Origin: Cognatishimia sp. WU-CL00825
GTDB taxonomy: Bacteria; Pseudomonadota; Alphaproteobacteria; Rhodobacterales; Rhodobacteraceae
NCBI RefSeq assembly: GCF_040364665.1
Contig: NZ_BAABWX010000005.1
Span: forward strand, 124,001 to 188,000
Length of the DNA stretch: 64,000 nucleotides
Direction: 5' to 3'
How positions within the stretch are numbered: position 1 is the stretch's first letter; each line of letters opens with the position of its first letter. Below, in pieces: positions 18,145 to 26,741 of this stretch. The notes below the pieces were generated by a model, which was given only the letters and a program-made list of their open reading frames with translations, searched no databases and was not told the DNA's origin. The position numbers were made by a program, and so were the translations under genes.

Positions 18145-18609
18145 CTAGGCCGCTTGAACTGAATCAGCTTCTGTCAAAATTGCATAGAGTGTCGAGGCTT
18201 CTGGATTGGCCCGAAGCTTGGTGCAAATGCTTTGCTCGCGCAGGGTACGCGAAACATGCGCCAAGGCTTTCAGGTGCTCAACGCCCGCATCATGCGGGGC
18301 AAACAATGCAAAAGCCAAGTCAACAGGCTGCCGATCTACAGAGTTGAAATCCAAAGGTTTTTCCAAAAGGATAAAAGCACCGGATACCCCTTGCAGACCC
18401 GGAAGTCGGGCGTGGGGCAAAGCCAATCCCTTGCCAACACCTGTTGGGCCTAGGCCTTCACGTTCTTGCAGAGCCTCCACAACACGCGAACTGTCCAGCC
18501 CATAGGCTGTCGCAGCAAGATCACCAAAATCTTGCAGCAAACGCTTTTTGCTGGAGGCAGCCGAAATCACTTTGACTGCCTCTGGGCTTAGGATCGTTGA
18601 AAGGTCCAT
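18145..18609 (-). CDS. ptsN: Nitrogen-regulatory PTS EIIA-Ntr protein
   Basis: PtsN is the EIIA component of the nitrogen phosphotransferase system, phosphorylated on His by NPr, with regulatory roles in nitrogen and potassium balance. The 154-residue length is standard from the ATG at 18609 (MDLSTILSPEAV); the frame remains open to 18663 but that would overlap hpf. The phosphorylated His is in ALPHARLPGL. It follows hpf by 40 bases, the usual order hpf-ptsN, and converges on the sulfotransferase gene with a 10-base gap. Confidence 0.95.
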   Translation of the reverse strand: MDLSTILSPEAVKVISAASSKKRLLQDFGDLAATAYGLDSSRVVEALQEREGLGPTGVGKGLALPHARLPGLQGVSGAFILLEKPLDFNSVDRQPVDLAFALFAPHDAGVEHLKALAHVSRTLREQSICTKLRANPEASTLYAILTEADSVQAA

Positions 18610-18649
18610 TGTGCCTGTGTCCTTGGACAGGGCTTTCGCCCTATTCCCG

Positions 18650-19216
18650 TTATTGCGGGTCAATCCAGCCTATGTTGCCGTCTTCGCGGCGATAGACAAC
18701 ATTTAGCCCGTCTTTTCCCTCATTGCGGAACACCAAGACCGGTGCTTCCGCTAGCTCCATCTGCATAACAGCCTCGCCAACTGACAAAGCCGGGATCTGT
18801 GTCTGCATTTCCGCCACAATAATGGGCTGCAGAGTTTCCGGTTCTGACTCGCTAGCTGCGCTTTCAGTGGCGAGGATATAAGATGCCGCACCTGAAAGTT
18901 CAACCGGTTCTGCCCGGTCTTTATGATGGTCTTTTAGGCGGCGTTTGTAGCGGCGCAGCTGCTTTTCCATTTTGTCGCTGCAATTTTCAAAAGCGGCATA
19001 AATTTCTGTTGCACGGCCTTTGGCCTGTGCGGTCAACCCAGTGGAAAGGTGGACTGTTGTTTCACAAACGTATTCATGAGCGCTTTTGGAAAAGACGACT
19101 CCGGCGTCAGTTGGCCTTTCGGCATATTTGCCCACAACGCCGTTCAATTCGTCCTGAACGTGCTTTTGCAGGGATTCGCCAATGTCGATTTGTTTTCCGG
19201 TAATTTGGTAGCGCAT
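18650..19216 (-). CDS. hpf: Ribosome hibernation promoting factor, long form
   Basis: Long HPF dimerises 70S ribosomes into inactive 100S particles in slow growth. The 188 residues comprise an N-terminal HPF/RaiA domain (MRYQITGKQIDIGESLQKHV to about 110, with the basic RRYKRRLKDHHKD) and, after a variable linker, the C-terminal dimerisation domain (APVLVFRNEGKDGLNVVYRREDGNIGWIDP). Start ATG 19216 is preceded by AAGGAGACAGG. Normally rpoN sits between lptB and hpf; here the 248-base gap upstream has no gene. Confidence 0.96.
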   Translation of the reverse strand: MRYQITGKQIDIGESLQKHVQDELNGVVGKYAERPTDAGVVFSKSAHEYVCETTVHLSTGLTAQAKGRATEIYAAFENCSDKMEKQLRRYKRRLKDHHKDRAEPVELSGAASYILATESAASESEPETLQPIIVAEMQTQIPALSVGEAVMQMELAEAPVLVFRNEGKDGLNVVYRREDGNIGWIDPQ

Positions 19217-19433
19217 CCTGTCTCCTTTAGTTGGAACATAGCTGATCACACCTAATAAACGCCTAGGCGCTTAGGTTTTTTAGATCAGAATGTAGGTATT
19301 AGACGTATGTTCCGGTTTGCAGGTACTGGCCCCTTCAACAAGAGGCGACATGTTTAGCAAAGCGAAGGTCACATGCGTCATGCCACTATTGGGGCAGGCC
19401 AAGCAAAGATTGTCAATGATCTGAGACAAACTT

Positions 19434-19466
19434 AAGCCAAAAACGGCTGATTCAGGTTTTTGGCTT
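19434..19466 (-). other. Hairpin at the end of lptB
   Basis: A perfect 11-bp inverted repeat (AAGCCAAAAAC at 19434-19444 and its complement at 19456-19466, loop 19445-19455) begins at the lptB stop codon. On the minus strand it is followed by TTAAGTTTG, so termination would be weak; it may cut down read-through into hpf. Confidence 0.6.
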
Positions 19467-20223
19467 ATGAAATGCGGAAACTGTCGCCAAGATAGACGCG
19501 GCGCACATTTTCGTTTTCGACGACCTCGTCGGGGCTGCCTGACATGAGAACTTTACCATCGTGTAAAATATAGGCTCGATCCACAATTTCGAGTGTCTCG
19601 CGCACATTGTGATCGGTGATAAGAACGCCGATGCCACGTTTTTTGAGGTCTGAAACCAAATGACGAATGTCGCCGACCGAGATCGGATCAACCCCGGCAA
19701 AGGGTTCGTCCAACAGCAAGTATTTTGGATCAGCGGCTAGGCAGCGGGCGATCTCGACGCGTCGTCGTTCGCCACCAGAAAGCGCCAGGGCTGGCGCGCG
19801 CCGCAGGTGCTCGATTGAAAACTCAGACAACAGTTCTTCCAGCCGCTCGCGGCGTTTGTGCCGGTCTTTTTGCGCAATATCCAAAATCGCCATGATGTTG
19901 TCTTCGACATTCAGACCACGGAAAATGGACATTTCCTGTGGCAAATAGCCAATGCCCAATTTGGCGCGCCGATACATCGGCATAGTGGTCACATCAACGC
20001 CATCGATCAAAACGCGGCCACCTTCGGGGACGACTAAACCGGCGATCGAGTAAAACGATGTGGTTTTGCCACTGCCATTTGGCCCCAGTAAGGCGACCAC
20101 TTCACCGCGCTTCAACTCGAGCCCGACATCGCGGATGACCACGCGTTTGCGATAGCTTTTGCGAAGTTTTTCAACGCGCAACCCCGAAGAACCCTCGGTG
20201 ACCTCAAATTTTGGCTGGGTCAT
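19465..20223 (-). CDS. lptB: LPS export ABC ATPase LptB
   Basis: LptB is the ATPase of the LptB2FG complex that extracts lipopolysaccharide from the inner membrane. In 252 residues it has Walker [11 protein letters not shown]-loop LPQEMS, signature LSGGERRR, Walker [13 protein letters not shown] and the switch His in ITDHNVRET. The ATG shares its A with the TGA of lptA (TGATG at 20221-20225), so translation is coupled. LptF and LptG are not in the window, as is usual. Confidence 0.97.
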   Translation of the reverse strand: MTQPKFEVTEGSSGLRVEKLRKSYRKRVVIRDVGLELKRGEVVALLGPNGSGKTTSFYSIAGLVVPEGGRVLIDGVDVTTMPMYRRAKLGIGYLPQEMSIFRGLNVEDNIMAILDIAQKDRHKRRERLEELLSEFSIEHLRRAPALALSGGERRRVEIARCLAADPKYLLLDEPFAGVDPISVGDIRHLVSDLKKRGIGVLITDHNVRETLEIVDRAYILHDGKVLMSGSPDEVVENENVRRVYLGDSFRIS

Positions 20224-20711
20224 CAGTTCGCCTTTGGCCTTAAAACGGTTTTTACACGGCCGTGTAATTCTGCCGTTGAATTGTTTAAATTCACAGTCAT
20301 GCGTTCAGAGGTGATGGAATTGATGCCCTGCACCAGTTGCACGCTGCCTGACATGTGGATCAAGCCGCTGTCGACGTCATATTCTGCGTCATCTGCTTTG
20401 GCGGTATCTTTGCCGCTGACAATAAACACCCCGCCAGAGCCGACAAGCCGTGCGATGCCATCTGCATTTGCGGTATAAAACACATTTACCAATGGCGCTT
20501 GCATACGCATTTCGCCTTGGATGATTTCCACATTGCCCTGAAAGGCGGCGCTGCCGGTTTCCTGATCAACGGACAAGCTGTCAGCCGAGACCTCGACAGG
20601 TGCGTTGGGGTCCTGAGTTGAAATGCCAAAGTCGACTTTGAATTCCTGCGCTGACGAGCTGGCTGGAAGCGTCATTAACACTGCAAAACAAATCGTTTTT
20701 AACCCAAACAA
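20223..20711 (-). CDS. lptA: Periplasmic LPS transport protein LptA
   Basis: LptA forms the periplasmic bridge that carries LPS from LptC to LptD. The 162-residue protein has a signal peptide ([22 protein letters not shown]) and the OstA-like beta-jellyroll repeats ([43 protein letters not shown]). It lies 16 bases downstream of lptC and overlaps lptB by one base, in the conserved order lptC-lptA-lptB. Confidence 0.94.
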   Translation of the reverse strand: MFGLKTICFAVLMTLPASSSAQEFKVDFGISTQDPNAPVEVSADSLSVDQETGSAAFQGNVEIIQGEMRMQAPLVNVFYTANADGIARLVGSGGVFIVSGKDTAKADDAEYDVDSGLIHMSGSVQLVQGINSITSERMTVNLNNSTAELHGRVKTVLRPKAN

Positions 20712-20727
20712 AGCAGACCTCGTGTAT

Positions 20728-21330
20728 TTACTGTGGCGTGTATAGCAGGTTCACGCCATTAGTGAAAAGGAAACGCGTGCGGGCCCCATCGTCAGACTGT
20801 GACATTTGCATCGCTCCGGCACGAAACTGTCCCGCTGGGCCGGATCCTGCGATTTCGTGGGTGGCGCTGGCAGTGCCTGTGTCCATATCCACCAGCAACT
20901 CTTGAGTGGTGATTGTATAGCCCGTTGTCGACTCGATCATCACATGCCCTTTCAGGGTTGCCCCCAAAGTCAGGCTGTTGATGGTTGCCGCATCCGAGGC
21001 AAATGCCACCGTTGATCCATCTGTGAAATCCAGTTGCGCAGATATGTCTGAGGCATGGGTGACCCGCGGGTTGTCTAGATCGGGTTTGGCCGATTCTGCG
21101 GTGACAGAAATTGAATCGCCGGCCAAGGTTTGGCCCGCAAAAAACGGCGCGCTAATACGTTGATCGCGCGCACGTTCTTCAAGCTCGCTTTTGGCAAAGG
21201 GTATTGAACTGGTTGGCGCAACTGATCGTGCAAACAGGAACATCGTGGACAACAGCATAAGTGCAATCAGTGGCAACAGTACTTTGAGCCAGGCAATCAC
21301 TGTTGAATATGTCAGTCCACGTCGTGCCAT
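20728..21330 (-). CDS. lptC: LPS export protein LptC
   Basis: The 200-residue product starts MARRGLTYSTVIAWLK, has one membrane anchor at about residues 13-36 and a periplasmic OstA-like domain (STVAFASDAATINSLTLGATLKGHV). Within the Lpt machine it receives LPS from LptFG and passes it to LptA. The start at 21330 is four bases after the rnd stop; a TTG at 21345 inside rnd is less likely. Sequence is poorly conserved in this family, so the call rests on both domain pattern and position. Confidence 0.88.
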   Translation of the reverse strand: MARRGLTYSTVIAWLKVLLPLIALMLLSTMFLFARSVAPTSSIPFAKSELEERARDQRISAPFFAGQTLAGDSISVTAESAKPDLDNPRVTHASDISAQLDFTDGSTVAFASDAATINSLTLGATLKGHVMIESTTGYTITTQELLVDMDTGTASATHEIAGSGPAGQFRAGAMQMSQSDDGARTRFLFTNGVNLLYTPQ

Positions 21331-21334
21331 TGTA

Positions 21335-21946
21335 TCAATGCGCAAAGATGTCGGTTTCGGGCCAGCCAGCTAGGTCTAGTTTTGCCCGGGTCGGAAGAAA
21401 GTCAAAGCAGGCCTGGGCCAATTCTGAGCGCCCTTCACGCGCAAGCCGCTGATTCAGCTTTTCGCGCAGCTCGTGCAGGTACAAAACATCGCTTGCAGCA
21501 TAAGACAGTTGCGCATCGCTTAGGGTTTCAGTGCCCCAATCGCTCATTTGTTGTTGCTTGGAAATATCGATGTTCAATAGTTCTTGCAGCAGGTTCTTAA
21601 GCCCGTGCCGGTCCGTATAAGTGCGGATCAGTTTGGAGGCAATTTTTGTGCAATAGACTGGGGCAGTTAGGGCCCCAAAAGCATTGTACATTGCGGCGAT
21701 GTCAAACCGTCCAAAGTGAAACAATTTCAACACCTTGGGATCTTCAAGCATTTTGCAGAGGTTGGGGGCTTCGGTTTGGCCTTTTTCTATTTGAACCAAA
21801 TAGGCTTCGCCGTCTCCGCTGGACAGTTGCACCACGCACAGGCGGTCGCGGTGCGGGTTCAGGCCCATGGTTTCACAATCGATCGCAACGATTGGTCCCA
21901 GGTTAAGCCCGTCGGGCAGGTCGCCCTTAAAAAGATGGTTTGCCAT
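21335..21946 (-). CDS. rnd: Short RNase D-type 3'-5' exonuclease
   Basis: The 203-residue protein is a DEDDy exonuclease: Exo I VAIDCETMGL, Exo II FHFGRFDIAAMYN, Exo III YAASDVLYLHELR with the catalytic Tyr. It lacks the HRDC domains of E. coli RNase D, so it is the short alphaproteobacterial form and may trim structured RNA ends. It is first in the run rnd-lptC-lptA-lptB. Confidence 0.93.
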   Translation of the reverse strand: MANHLFKGDLPDGLNLGPIVAIDCETMGLNPHRDRLCVVQLSSGDGEAYLVQIEKGQTEAPNLCKMLEDPKVLKLFHFGRFDIAAMYNAFGALTAPVYCTKIASKLIRTYTDRHGLKNLLQELLNIDISKQQQMSDWGTETLSDAQLSYAASDVLYLHELREKLNQRLAREGRSELAQACFDFLPTRAKLDLAGWPETDIFAH

Positions 21947-22133
21947 GTTTGCCTCAATGTTCGGATACCCTCCGATCTACGGCTTCACTCGTTTGGTTTC
22001 AATCTTAAGCTCGGGGGGAAATGCGCAAAAATAGTCGCAAAGCCACAAATAACGGCGATTAAGTGCGCTGGGAGAAGTCAAATACGCGTGTTACGTTGGA
22101 AAAAAAGCGCCCAGAATTCAGAAGGAACGCCAT

Positions 22134-22694
22134 ATGACAGACCGACTTCAACAGGTTTTATCCGACATTGATCAAGCAAATGCCAAGGACCCGCGTGAGG
22201 ATGAGGGAAAACCCGAAGCCCTGTTGTATGGGCAACGCATGAGCGAAGAATGTGCCAGATTGTTCCCTAATGCATTGGAAACGTTACAGATTGCAGCTCG
22301 AGGGCAGCATGTTGAGCGTTGGGTTTTGTTGCGTGCAGATTATCCTGAAGGACGGGCTGGATATTTAACCTGGCGGAAAGATCTTGCAGCACATCACGCC
22401 AAAACCGTCGCGGGGTTTATGACAAGCGCCGGATATGAGGCGGAAGACATTGAAGAGGCGGAAAAGATGCTGCGCAAAGAAGGCATCAAACGCAACGAAT
22501 TGGTGCAATCGCTCGAAGACGTGATCTGTTTTGTGTTTCTCAAGTGGTATTTTGCGCCATTTGCGGCAAAGCACCCGCAAGATAAAGTCCAGCGCATCGT
22601 TGAGAAAACCGCTCGAAAAATGTCGGCAGAGGGACGCGCGCGGGTCCTGAGCGAGTTTGAGTTGCCGCCGCAATTGGCCGCCGCCTTTGGATAA
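22134..22694 (+). CDS. DUF4202-family protein
   Basis: A 186-residue soluble, mostly helical protein matching the DUF4202 pattern as I recall it: RLQQVLSDIDQANAKDPR at the start, LQIAARGQHVERW, YLTWRKDLAAHHA and VQSLEDVICFVFLKWYF. Several conserved His/Glu residues suggest a metal-binding HD-like helical fold, but no function has been assigned to the family. Start ATG 22134 follows AGAAGGAACGCC. It is divergent from rnd and 34 bases upstream of a thioesterase gene, so the two may be co-transcribed. Confidence 0.85.
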   Translation: MTDRLQQVLSDIDQANAKDPREDEGKPEALLYGQRMSEECARLFPNALETLQIAARGQHVERWVLLRADYPEGRAGYLTWRKDLAAHHAKTVAGFMTSAGYEAEDIEEAEKMLRKEGIKRNELVQSLEDVICFVFLKWYFAPFAAKHPQDKVQRIVEKTARKMSAEGRARVLSEFELPPQLAAAFG

Positions 22695-22728
22695 CCACGT
22701 TAAGAATTAATGCGAACAGGGTAGAGAT

Positions 22729-23121
22729 ATGACCGACAAGACAGATGGCGAACAGTCTGAAATTCAAGGGGAATTGGTGATCCGAACCATTGCAATGCCT
22801 TCAGATACTAACCCGGCGGGGGATATTTTTGGGGGCTGGCTGATGGGTCAGATGGACCTGGCGGCAGGCAACTTGGCCGCTAAGATTGCCGGGGGGCGAT
22901 GCTCGACTGTGGCCGTTGATGGCATGCAGTTTGTGCGTCCGGTGCGGGTTGGCGACGAAGTGTCGATCTATGCGGATCTGATCAAGACTGGCCGATCATC
23001 AATGAGCATTCAAATCCAGGCATTGCGACGGCGGCGGGATCAGAGTCATTCAGAAACAGTGACACAAGCGCGGTTTGTTTTTGTGGCATTGGACGAACAG
23101 GGTAATGCACGCGCGCTTTGA
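22729..23121 (+). CDS. Acyl-CoA thioesterase, YciA-like hotdog fold
   Basis: A 130-residue hotdog-fold protein: IRTIAMPSDTNPAGDIFGGWLMGQMDLAAGNLAAK carries the family catalytic/active-site region, followed by VDGMQFVRPVRVGDEVSIYADL. YciA-type enzymes hydrolyse acyl-CoA to free acid and CoA with broad specificity, acting as hexamers in the cytoplasm. Length is normal for the family. It follows the DUF4202 gene. Confidence 0.92.
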   Translation: MTDKTDGEQSEIQGELVIRTIAMPSDTNPAGDIFGGWLMGQMDLAAGNLAAKIAGGRCSTVAVDGMQFVRPVRVGDEVSIYADLIKTGRSSMSIQIQALRRRRDQSHSETVTQARFVFVALDEQGNARAL

Positions 23122-23182
23122 TACGACTGCAAACCCTCCTTTTTGCATCCCAGCAGCGCGCCGCGTTAAGAAAGCGTTATTT

Positions 23183-23216
23183 GTACAATTTGTACGTTTC
23201 AAGCGCTGAAACGTAC
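23183..23216. other. Composite overlapping palindromes in a gene-free stretch
   Basis: Two dyads share bases 23192-23195. The first is GTACAA-T-TTGTAC (23183-23195). The second has perfect 10-bp arms GTACGTTTCA (23192-23201) and TGAAACGTAC (23207-23216) around AGCGC. There is no gene immediately downstream on either strand that they obviously control; the region from here to the terminator at 23297-23329 could hold a small RNA. The dyads are certain; function is open. Confidence 0.7.
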
Positions 23217-23296
23217 GATTCGAAAGGCTTGGTATTGAATAAGCTGCTGCCTGCGAACTGCCGGTTGAAATGGTAAACACATGCCGCAAGGCAAAC

Positions 23297-23329
23297 AAAA
23301 ACGCCCGTGCTGTTGCACGGGCGTTTTTT
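23297..23329. terminator. Strong bidirectional terminator
   Basis: A 10-bp GC-rich stem (23301-23310 with 23315-23324, loop TGTT) is flanked by A5 on the left and T6 on the right. On the minus strand it ends the ABC ATPase gene; on the plus strand it would end the thioesterase transcript or a small RNA. Confidence 0.9.
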
Positions 23330-23345
23330 AGAAAGTTAACGCAGA

Positions 23346-24410
23346 TTAACGGATGCGCAGCTCTGTTTTTGCGTCAAAGAACATGACTTTTTCCGTCTGA
23401 TAGCTCACCTTGACCGAAGAGCCCTTTGGCAGAACGTCTTCTTCCTTGGATTCCACCACAACCCGTTCGCCGGTTGCGGCGCGAAGGTACTCGTAAGACA
23501 CGCCGCCCAGCTGCTCTGCCAGATCCACTTTGACAGTGGATGTGTCAGACGCTGAAACAGTAAGGTGCTGCGGGCGCATGCCCACCAGTACTTCGCTGCC
23601 ATTGGCTGGCAGGCTGACGGGGGCGTCGATCAATTCGTCATCCAGCGCTGGAACGCGCACTTTGCCGTCTTGAACCACACCATTTAGGAAGTTCATGGAT
23701 GGGGAGCCAATGAAGCCCGCAACAAATTTGTTGTCTGGATTGCGGAACAGATCCATCGGAGCGCCGACTTGTTCGATGTGACCTGCGCGCAGAACCACGA
23801 TTTTATCGGCCAAAGTCATCGCTTCGACCTGATCGTGGGTCACATAGATCATGGTTGCACCAATTTCGCTGTGCAGACGCGCGATTTCAACACGCATGTC
23901 GACACGCAATTCGGCGTCAAGGTTGGACAGCGGTTCGTCAAACAAAAAGACCTCTGGGCCACGCACAATGGCACGACCAATTGCCACACGTTGACGCTGA
24001 CCACCCGAGAGCGCTTTGGGTTTGCGCTTGAGATAGTCGTCCAATTGCAAAATCTGGCTCGCCTCGCCGACCTTACGATCGATTTCCGCCTTTGGCACGC
24101 CGTTCATCCGTAGGCCAAAACCCATGTTTTCTTCGACGGTCATATGTGGGTAAAGCGCATAGGTTTGGAACACCATGGCGACACCGCGATCTGACGGGTC
24201 CGCGTGGGTCACATCGTTTGTTCCGATTGTGATCTTGCCGCCGGTTGTCTCCTCTAGACCGGCAACCATCCGCAACAGTGTGGATTTACCACAGCCTGAC
24301 GGACCAACGAAGACGCAAAACTCGCCTTCTTGAATTTTCAGGTCCACTCCGTGGATAACCTGAGTTTCGCCATATTTCTTGATGACGTTCGTTAGCTCAA
24401 CACCTGACAT
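23346..24410 (-). CDS. Sugar ABC transporter ATPase, UgpC/MsmK type
   Basis: A 354-residue ATPase with Walker A GPSGCGKS, signature LSGGQRQR, Walker [13 protein letters not shown], switch His THDQ, and a C-terminal TOBE-like regulatory domain ([12 protein letters not shown]). It powers a CUT1-type sugar importer. The binding protein and two permeases of such a system lie divergently at 25344-28509, with the IclR gene between, so it very probably belongs to the galactoside importer. Gap to the IclR gene is 18 bases and they share a strand. Confidence 0.95.
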   Translation of the reverse strand: MSGVELTNVIKKYGETQVIHGVDLKIQEGEFCVFVGPSGCGKSTLLRMVAGLEETTGGKITIGTNDVTHADPSDRGVAMVFQTYALYPHMTVEENMGFGLRMNGVPKAEIDRKVGEASQILQLDDYLKRKPKALSGGQRQRVAIGRAIVRGPEVFLFDEPLSNLDAELRVDMRVEIARLHSEIGATMIYVTHDQVEAMTLADKIVVLRAGHIEQVGAPMDLFRNPDNKFVAGFIGSPSMNFLNGVVQDGKVRVPALDDELIDAPVSLPANGSEVLVGMRPQHLTVSASDTSTVKVDLAEQLGGVSYEYLRAATGERVVVESKEEDVLPKGSSVKVSYQTEKVMFFDAKTELRIR

Positions 24411-24428
24411 TAAAGCTGATCTCCCAAT

Positions 24429-25214
24429 TTAACTCTGAACGGGGAACTGCCACGCTTTGGCTTCGTCCCCTATGTCTTGAACACATTTCAAGAGAATGGG
24501 CCGGAAATCGTCCAGCTCTTTCAATGTGTGTTTTTCTTTCGTGGTTGTGACTGATAGAGCGCCGATCACTCTATTTCCCCCGGAGCGGATCGGCGCTGCT
24601 ATGCAGATAATCCCCGGTTCGTGTTCTTCTCGGTCATAGGCAAAGCCCTCGGCGCGAATTTTGTCGAGCTCGGCGCATAGGGCTTGGGGTGACGTGAGGG
24701 TGGTAGGCGTATATTTTAAATAGGCTTGTTGGGCCAAGGCCCGTTCTAGGGCTGGTTTTTCCATAAAAGCTAAAATGGCTTTGCCGACGCCCGTGCAATA
24801 GGCCGGGCCAACTTTGCCCGCAGCCGCAAACATTTCGACCGTCGAAAACTGATTGCGCTTGTCGACATACAGCACCTGACCATTGTCCATTTGCGCTAGG
24901 TGGATGGTTTCGCCGGTGCGTTCAGCCAAAAGATCAAGATGACGGCGGGCAACAGGCGCCAATGAGGATTGACCCCAAGCGGCATGGGCCAAGCGCACCA
25001 GACGCAAACCCAGGCTATAGGTCTGGCGATCCATGTCGTAGGACAACATCCCCTGATTCGTCAGGGTTTGTAGGAATCGGTAAAGGGTCGCTTTCGGATG
25101 CGGGCTGTTTGCCAGCAACTCGGAAAATCTGATTGGGCGCCCTACCTCTGCGACCAAATCCAATATTTCCAACGCCTTACCGACCGTGCCGTCCTTTTTT
25201 TCCGGCTTGGTCAT
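24429..25214 (-). CDS. IclR-family transcriptional regulator
   Basis: A 261-residue regulator with an N-terminal winged helix (GKALEILDLVAEVGRPIRFSELLANSPHPKATLYRFLQTL, residues 10-50) and a C-terminal effector-binding IclR domain (YCTGVGKAILAFMEKPALER, EEHEPGIICIAAPI). It lies between the ABC ATPase, which it precedes on the minus strand, and the divergent galactoside operon. It is therefore the likely local regulator, responding to a sugar or sugar acid from the pathway. Whether it represses or activates is not visible. Confidence 0.93.
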   Translation of the reverse strand: MTKPEKKDGTVGKALEILDLVAEVGRPIRFSELLANSPHPKATLYRFLQTLTNQGMLSYDMDRQTYSLGLRLVRLAHAAWGQSSLAPVARRHLDLLAERTGETIHLAQMDNGQVLYVDKRNQFSTVEMFAAAGKVGPAYCTGVGKAILAFMEKPALERALAQQAYLKYTPTTLTSPQALCAELDKIRAEGFAYDREEHEPGIICIAAPIRSGGNRVIGALSVTTTKEKHTLKELDDFRPILLKCVQDIGDEAKAWQFPVQS

Positions 25215-25260
25215 TCAATTCTCCTCCTAAGTCCCGTTGCTTTGCAGCTTTCGAAACTTG

Positions 25261-25326
25261 TTGACAACCCTAGGGACTCGGCGCATTGTTTTCAATAGTT
25301 AAAACTCGGTCTCAATATTTGGAACC
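25261..25326 (+). promoter_or_regulatory. Promoter and possible IclR site of the galactoside operon
   Basis: TTGACA (25261-25266) is followed after 17 bases by CATTGT (25284-25289), a fair sigma-70 promoter. An imperfect dyad at 25308-25326 (GGT..CAA...TTG..ACC, six of nine pairs) lies just after it and before the ribosome-binding site, a suitable position for a repressor such as IclR. The dyad is weak. Confidence 0.5.
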
Positions 25327-25343
25327 TAATGGGGAGGAAAACC

Positions 25344-26609
25344 ATGGTCCTTAAATCGAAGTCCATCCTGGCGACGCTCGCTACCACTGTTGCGCTTACA
25401 ACTGGCGCTTTTGCGGGTAGTCATGCCAAGCTTTCTGGCGATCTTGTCATTTTCTCAGACATGTCTAACCCTGCACCGCGCGCGGTCATGGAAGGCATGG
25501 TAGAGCGTTTTGGCGCGATGCATCCTGATCTGAACATCGAGCTGACGGTGATTGACCGCGAAGCTTATAAGACTCAGATCCGTAACTTTTTGACAGCAAA
25601 CACACCTGACGTTGCAAACTGGTATGCGGCAAACCGCATGAAGCCATATGTTGATGCGGGTCTGTTCGAAGACATCTCTGATGTTTGGGAAGATCCAGCG
25701 ATGGCTGATCTGGCATCCACCAAAGGTGCGATGACATTGGACGGCAAACAGTGGGGTGTTCCATACACTTACTACCAATGGGGTGTTTACTACCGCAAAG
25801 ACATCTATGAAGAGCTGGGTCTGAACGAGCCTGCGAACTTTGATGAGATGAAGTCTAACTGCCAGACCATCATCGATTCTGGTCGTGCTTGCTATACAAT
25901 CGGCACCAAGTTCTTGTGGACTGCCGGTGGTTGGTTTGACTATCTGAACATGCGGACCAATGGTTATGACTACCACGCAAAGCTGACTGGCGGCGAGATC
26001 GCTTGGACAGACGACGGTGTGAAGGCGACATTTGCGAATTGGCGTGAGCTGATCGACATGGGCGCGTTCATCGACAACCACACAGCCTATAGCTGGCAAG
26101 AATCTCTGCCATTCATCGTTTCCGGTGACGCAGCAGCGATCCTGAAAGGCAACTTTGCGGTTCCACCTCTGCGTGAAGCGGGTCTGGATGACAGCAAACT
26201 GGACTTCTATCAGTTCCCAGCGATCACTGAAGGTGTTGCACTGGCGGAAGACGCGCCAACAGATACATTCCACATCCCATCAGGTGCGAAGAACAAAGAC
26301 GCGGCCAAAGCGTTCTTGAAGTTCGTTGTTTCTGCGGACAACCAGACACTGATCAACAACGGTGACAACCTGGGTCAGCTGCCTGTGAACGCTAAATCCT
26401 CTGTAGATAACGACAAGTTCCTGCAGGAAGGTTTCACAATGTTGTCTTCCAACAGCCCTGGCGGTGTTGCACAGTTCTTTGACCGTGACGCTCCTGCTGA
26501 AATGGCGAAAGTTGCCATGGAAGGTTTCCAAGAGTTCATGGTGAAGCCTGACAATCTGGACAAAATCCTGGATCGTCTGGATCGCTCTGCAAAGCGTATC
26601 TATAAATAA
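25344..26609 (+). CDS. Sugar ABC transporter substrate-binding protein (CUT1)
   Basis: A 421-residue periplasmic binding protein of the SBP_bac_1 type. ATG 25344 follows GGGGAGGAAA; signal peptide MVLKSKSILATLATTVALTTGAFA. Motifs such as VIDREAYKTQIRNFLTANTPDVANWYA and WGVPYTYYQWGVYYRKDIYEELG are typical. The gene opens the galactoside operon and is followed by a hairpin that would give it higher mRNA levels than the permeases. From the downstream enzymes the ligand is probably an alpha- or beta-galactoside. Confidence 0.94.
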   Translation: MVLKSKSILATLATTVALTTGAFAGSHAKLSGDLVIFSDMSNPAPRAVMEGMVERFGAMHPDLNIELTVIDREAYKTQIRNFLTANTPDVANWYAANRMKPYVDAGLFEDISDVWEDPAMADLASTKGAMTLDGKQWGVPYTYYQWGVYYRKDIYEELGLNEPANFDEMKSNCQTIIDSGRACYTIGTKFLWTAGGWFDYLNMRTNGYDYHAKLTGGEIAWTDDGVKATFANWRELIDMGAFIDNHTAYSWQESLPFIVSGDAAAILKGNFAVPPLREAGLDDSKLDFYQFPAITEGVALAEDAPTDTFHIPSGAKNKDAAKAFLKFVVSADNQTLINNGDNLGQLPVNAKSSVDNDKFLQEGFTMLSSNSPGGVAQFFDRDAPAEMAKVAMEGFQEFMVKPDNLDKILDRLDRSAKRIYK

Positions 26610-26619
26610 TCCATCTCTG

Positions 26620-26651
26620 AAAGGTGCAGCACGCCCGTGCTGCGCCTTTTT
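26620..26651 (+). terminator. Intra-operon terminator/attenuator after the binding protein gene
   Basis: A 13-bp stem with one G-T pair (26620-26632 with 26637-26649, loop GCCC) is followed by a T-run. Partial termination here would keep permease expression below that of the binding protein. Confidence 0.85.
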
Positions 26652-26741
26652 CTCTGAAAATTCGCAGAGATTGCAGGTCCCAAAACTTTCGACGACCTTG
26701 GCATTTCTGGCTGCGAATCCCTCACATATCGGAGATTGACT

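Noticed and set aside
23265-23330. A 16-codon Cys-containing peptide (ATG near 23281) ending at the terminator
   Set aside because: Most of it is translated from the terminator stem and it has no good ribosome-binding site.
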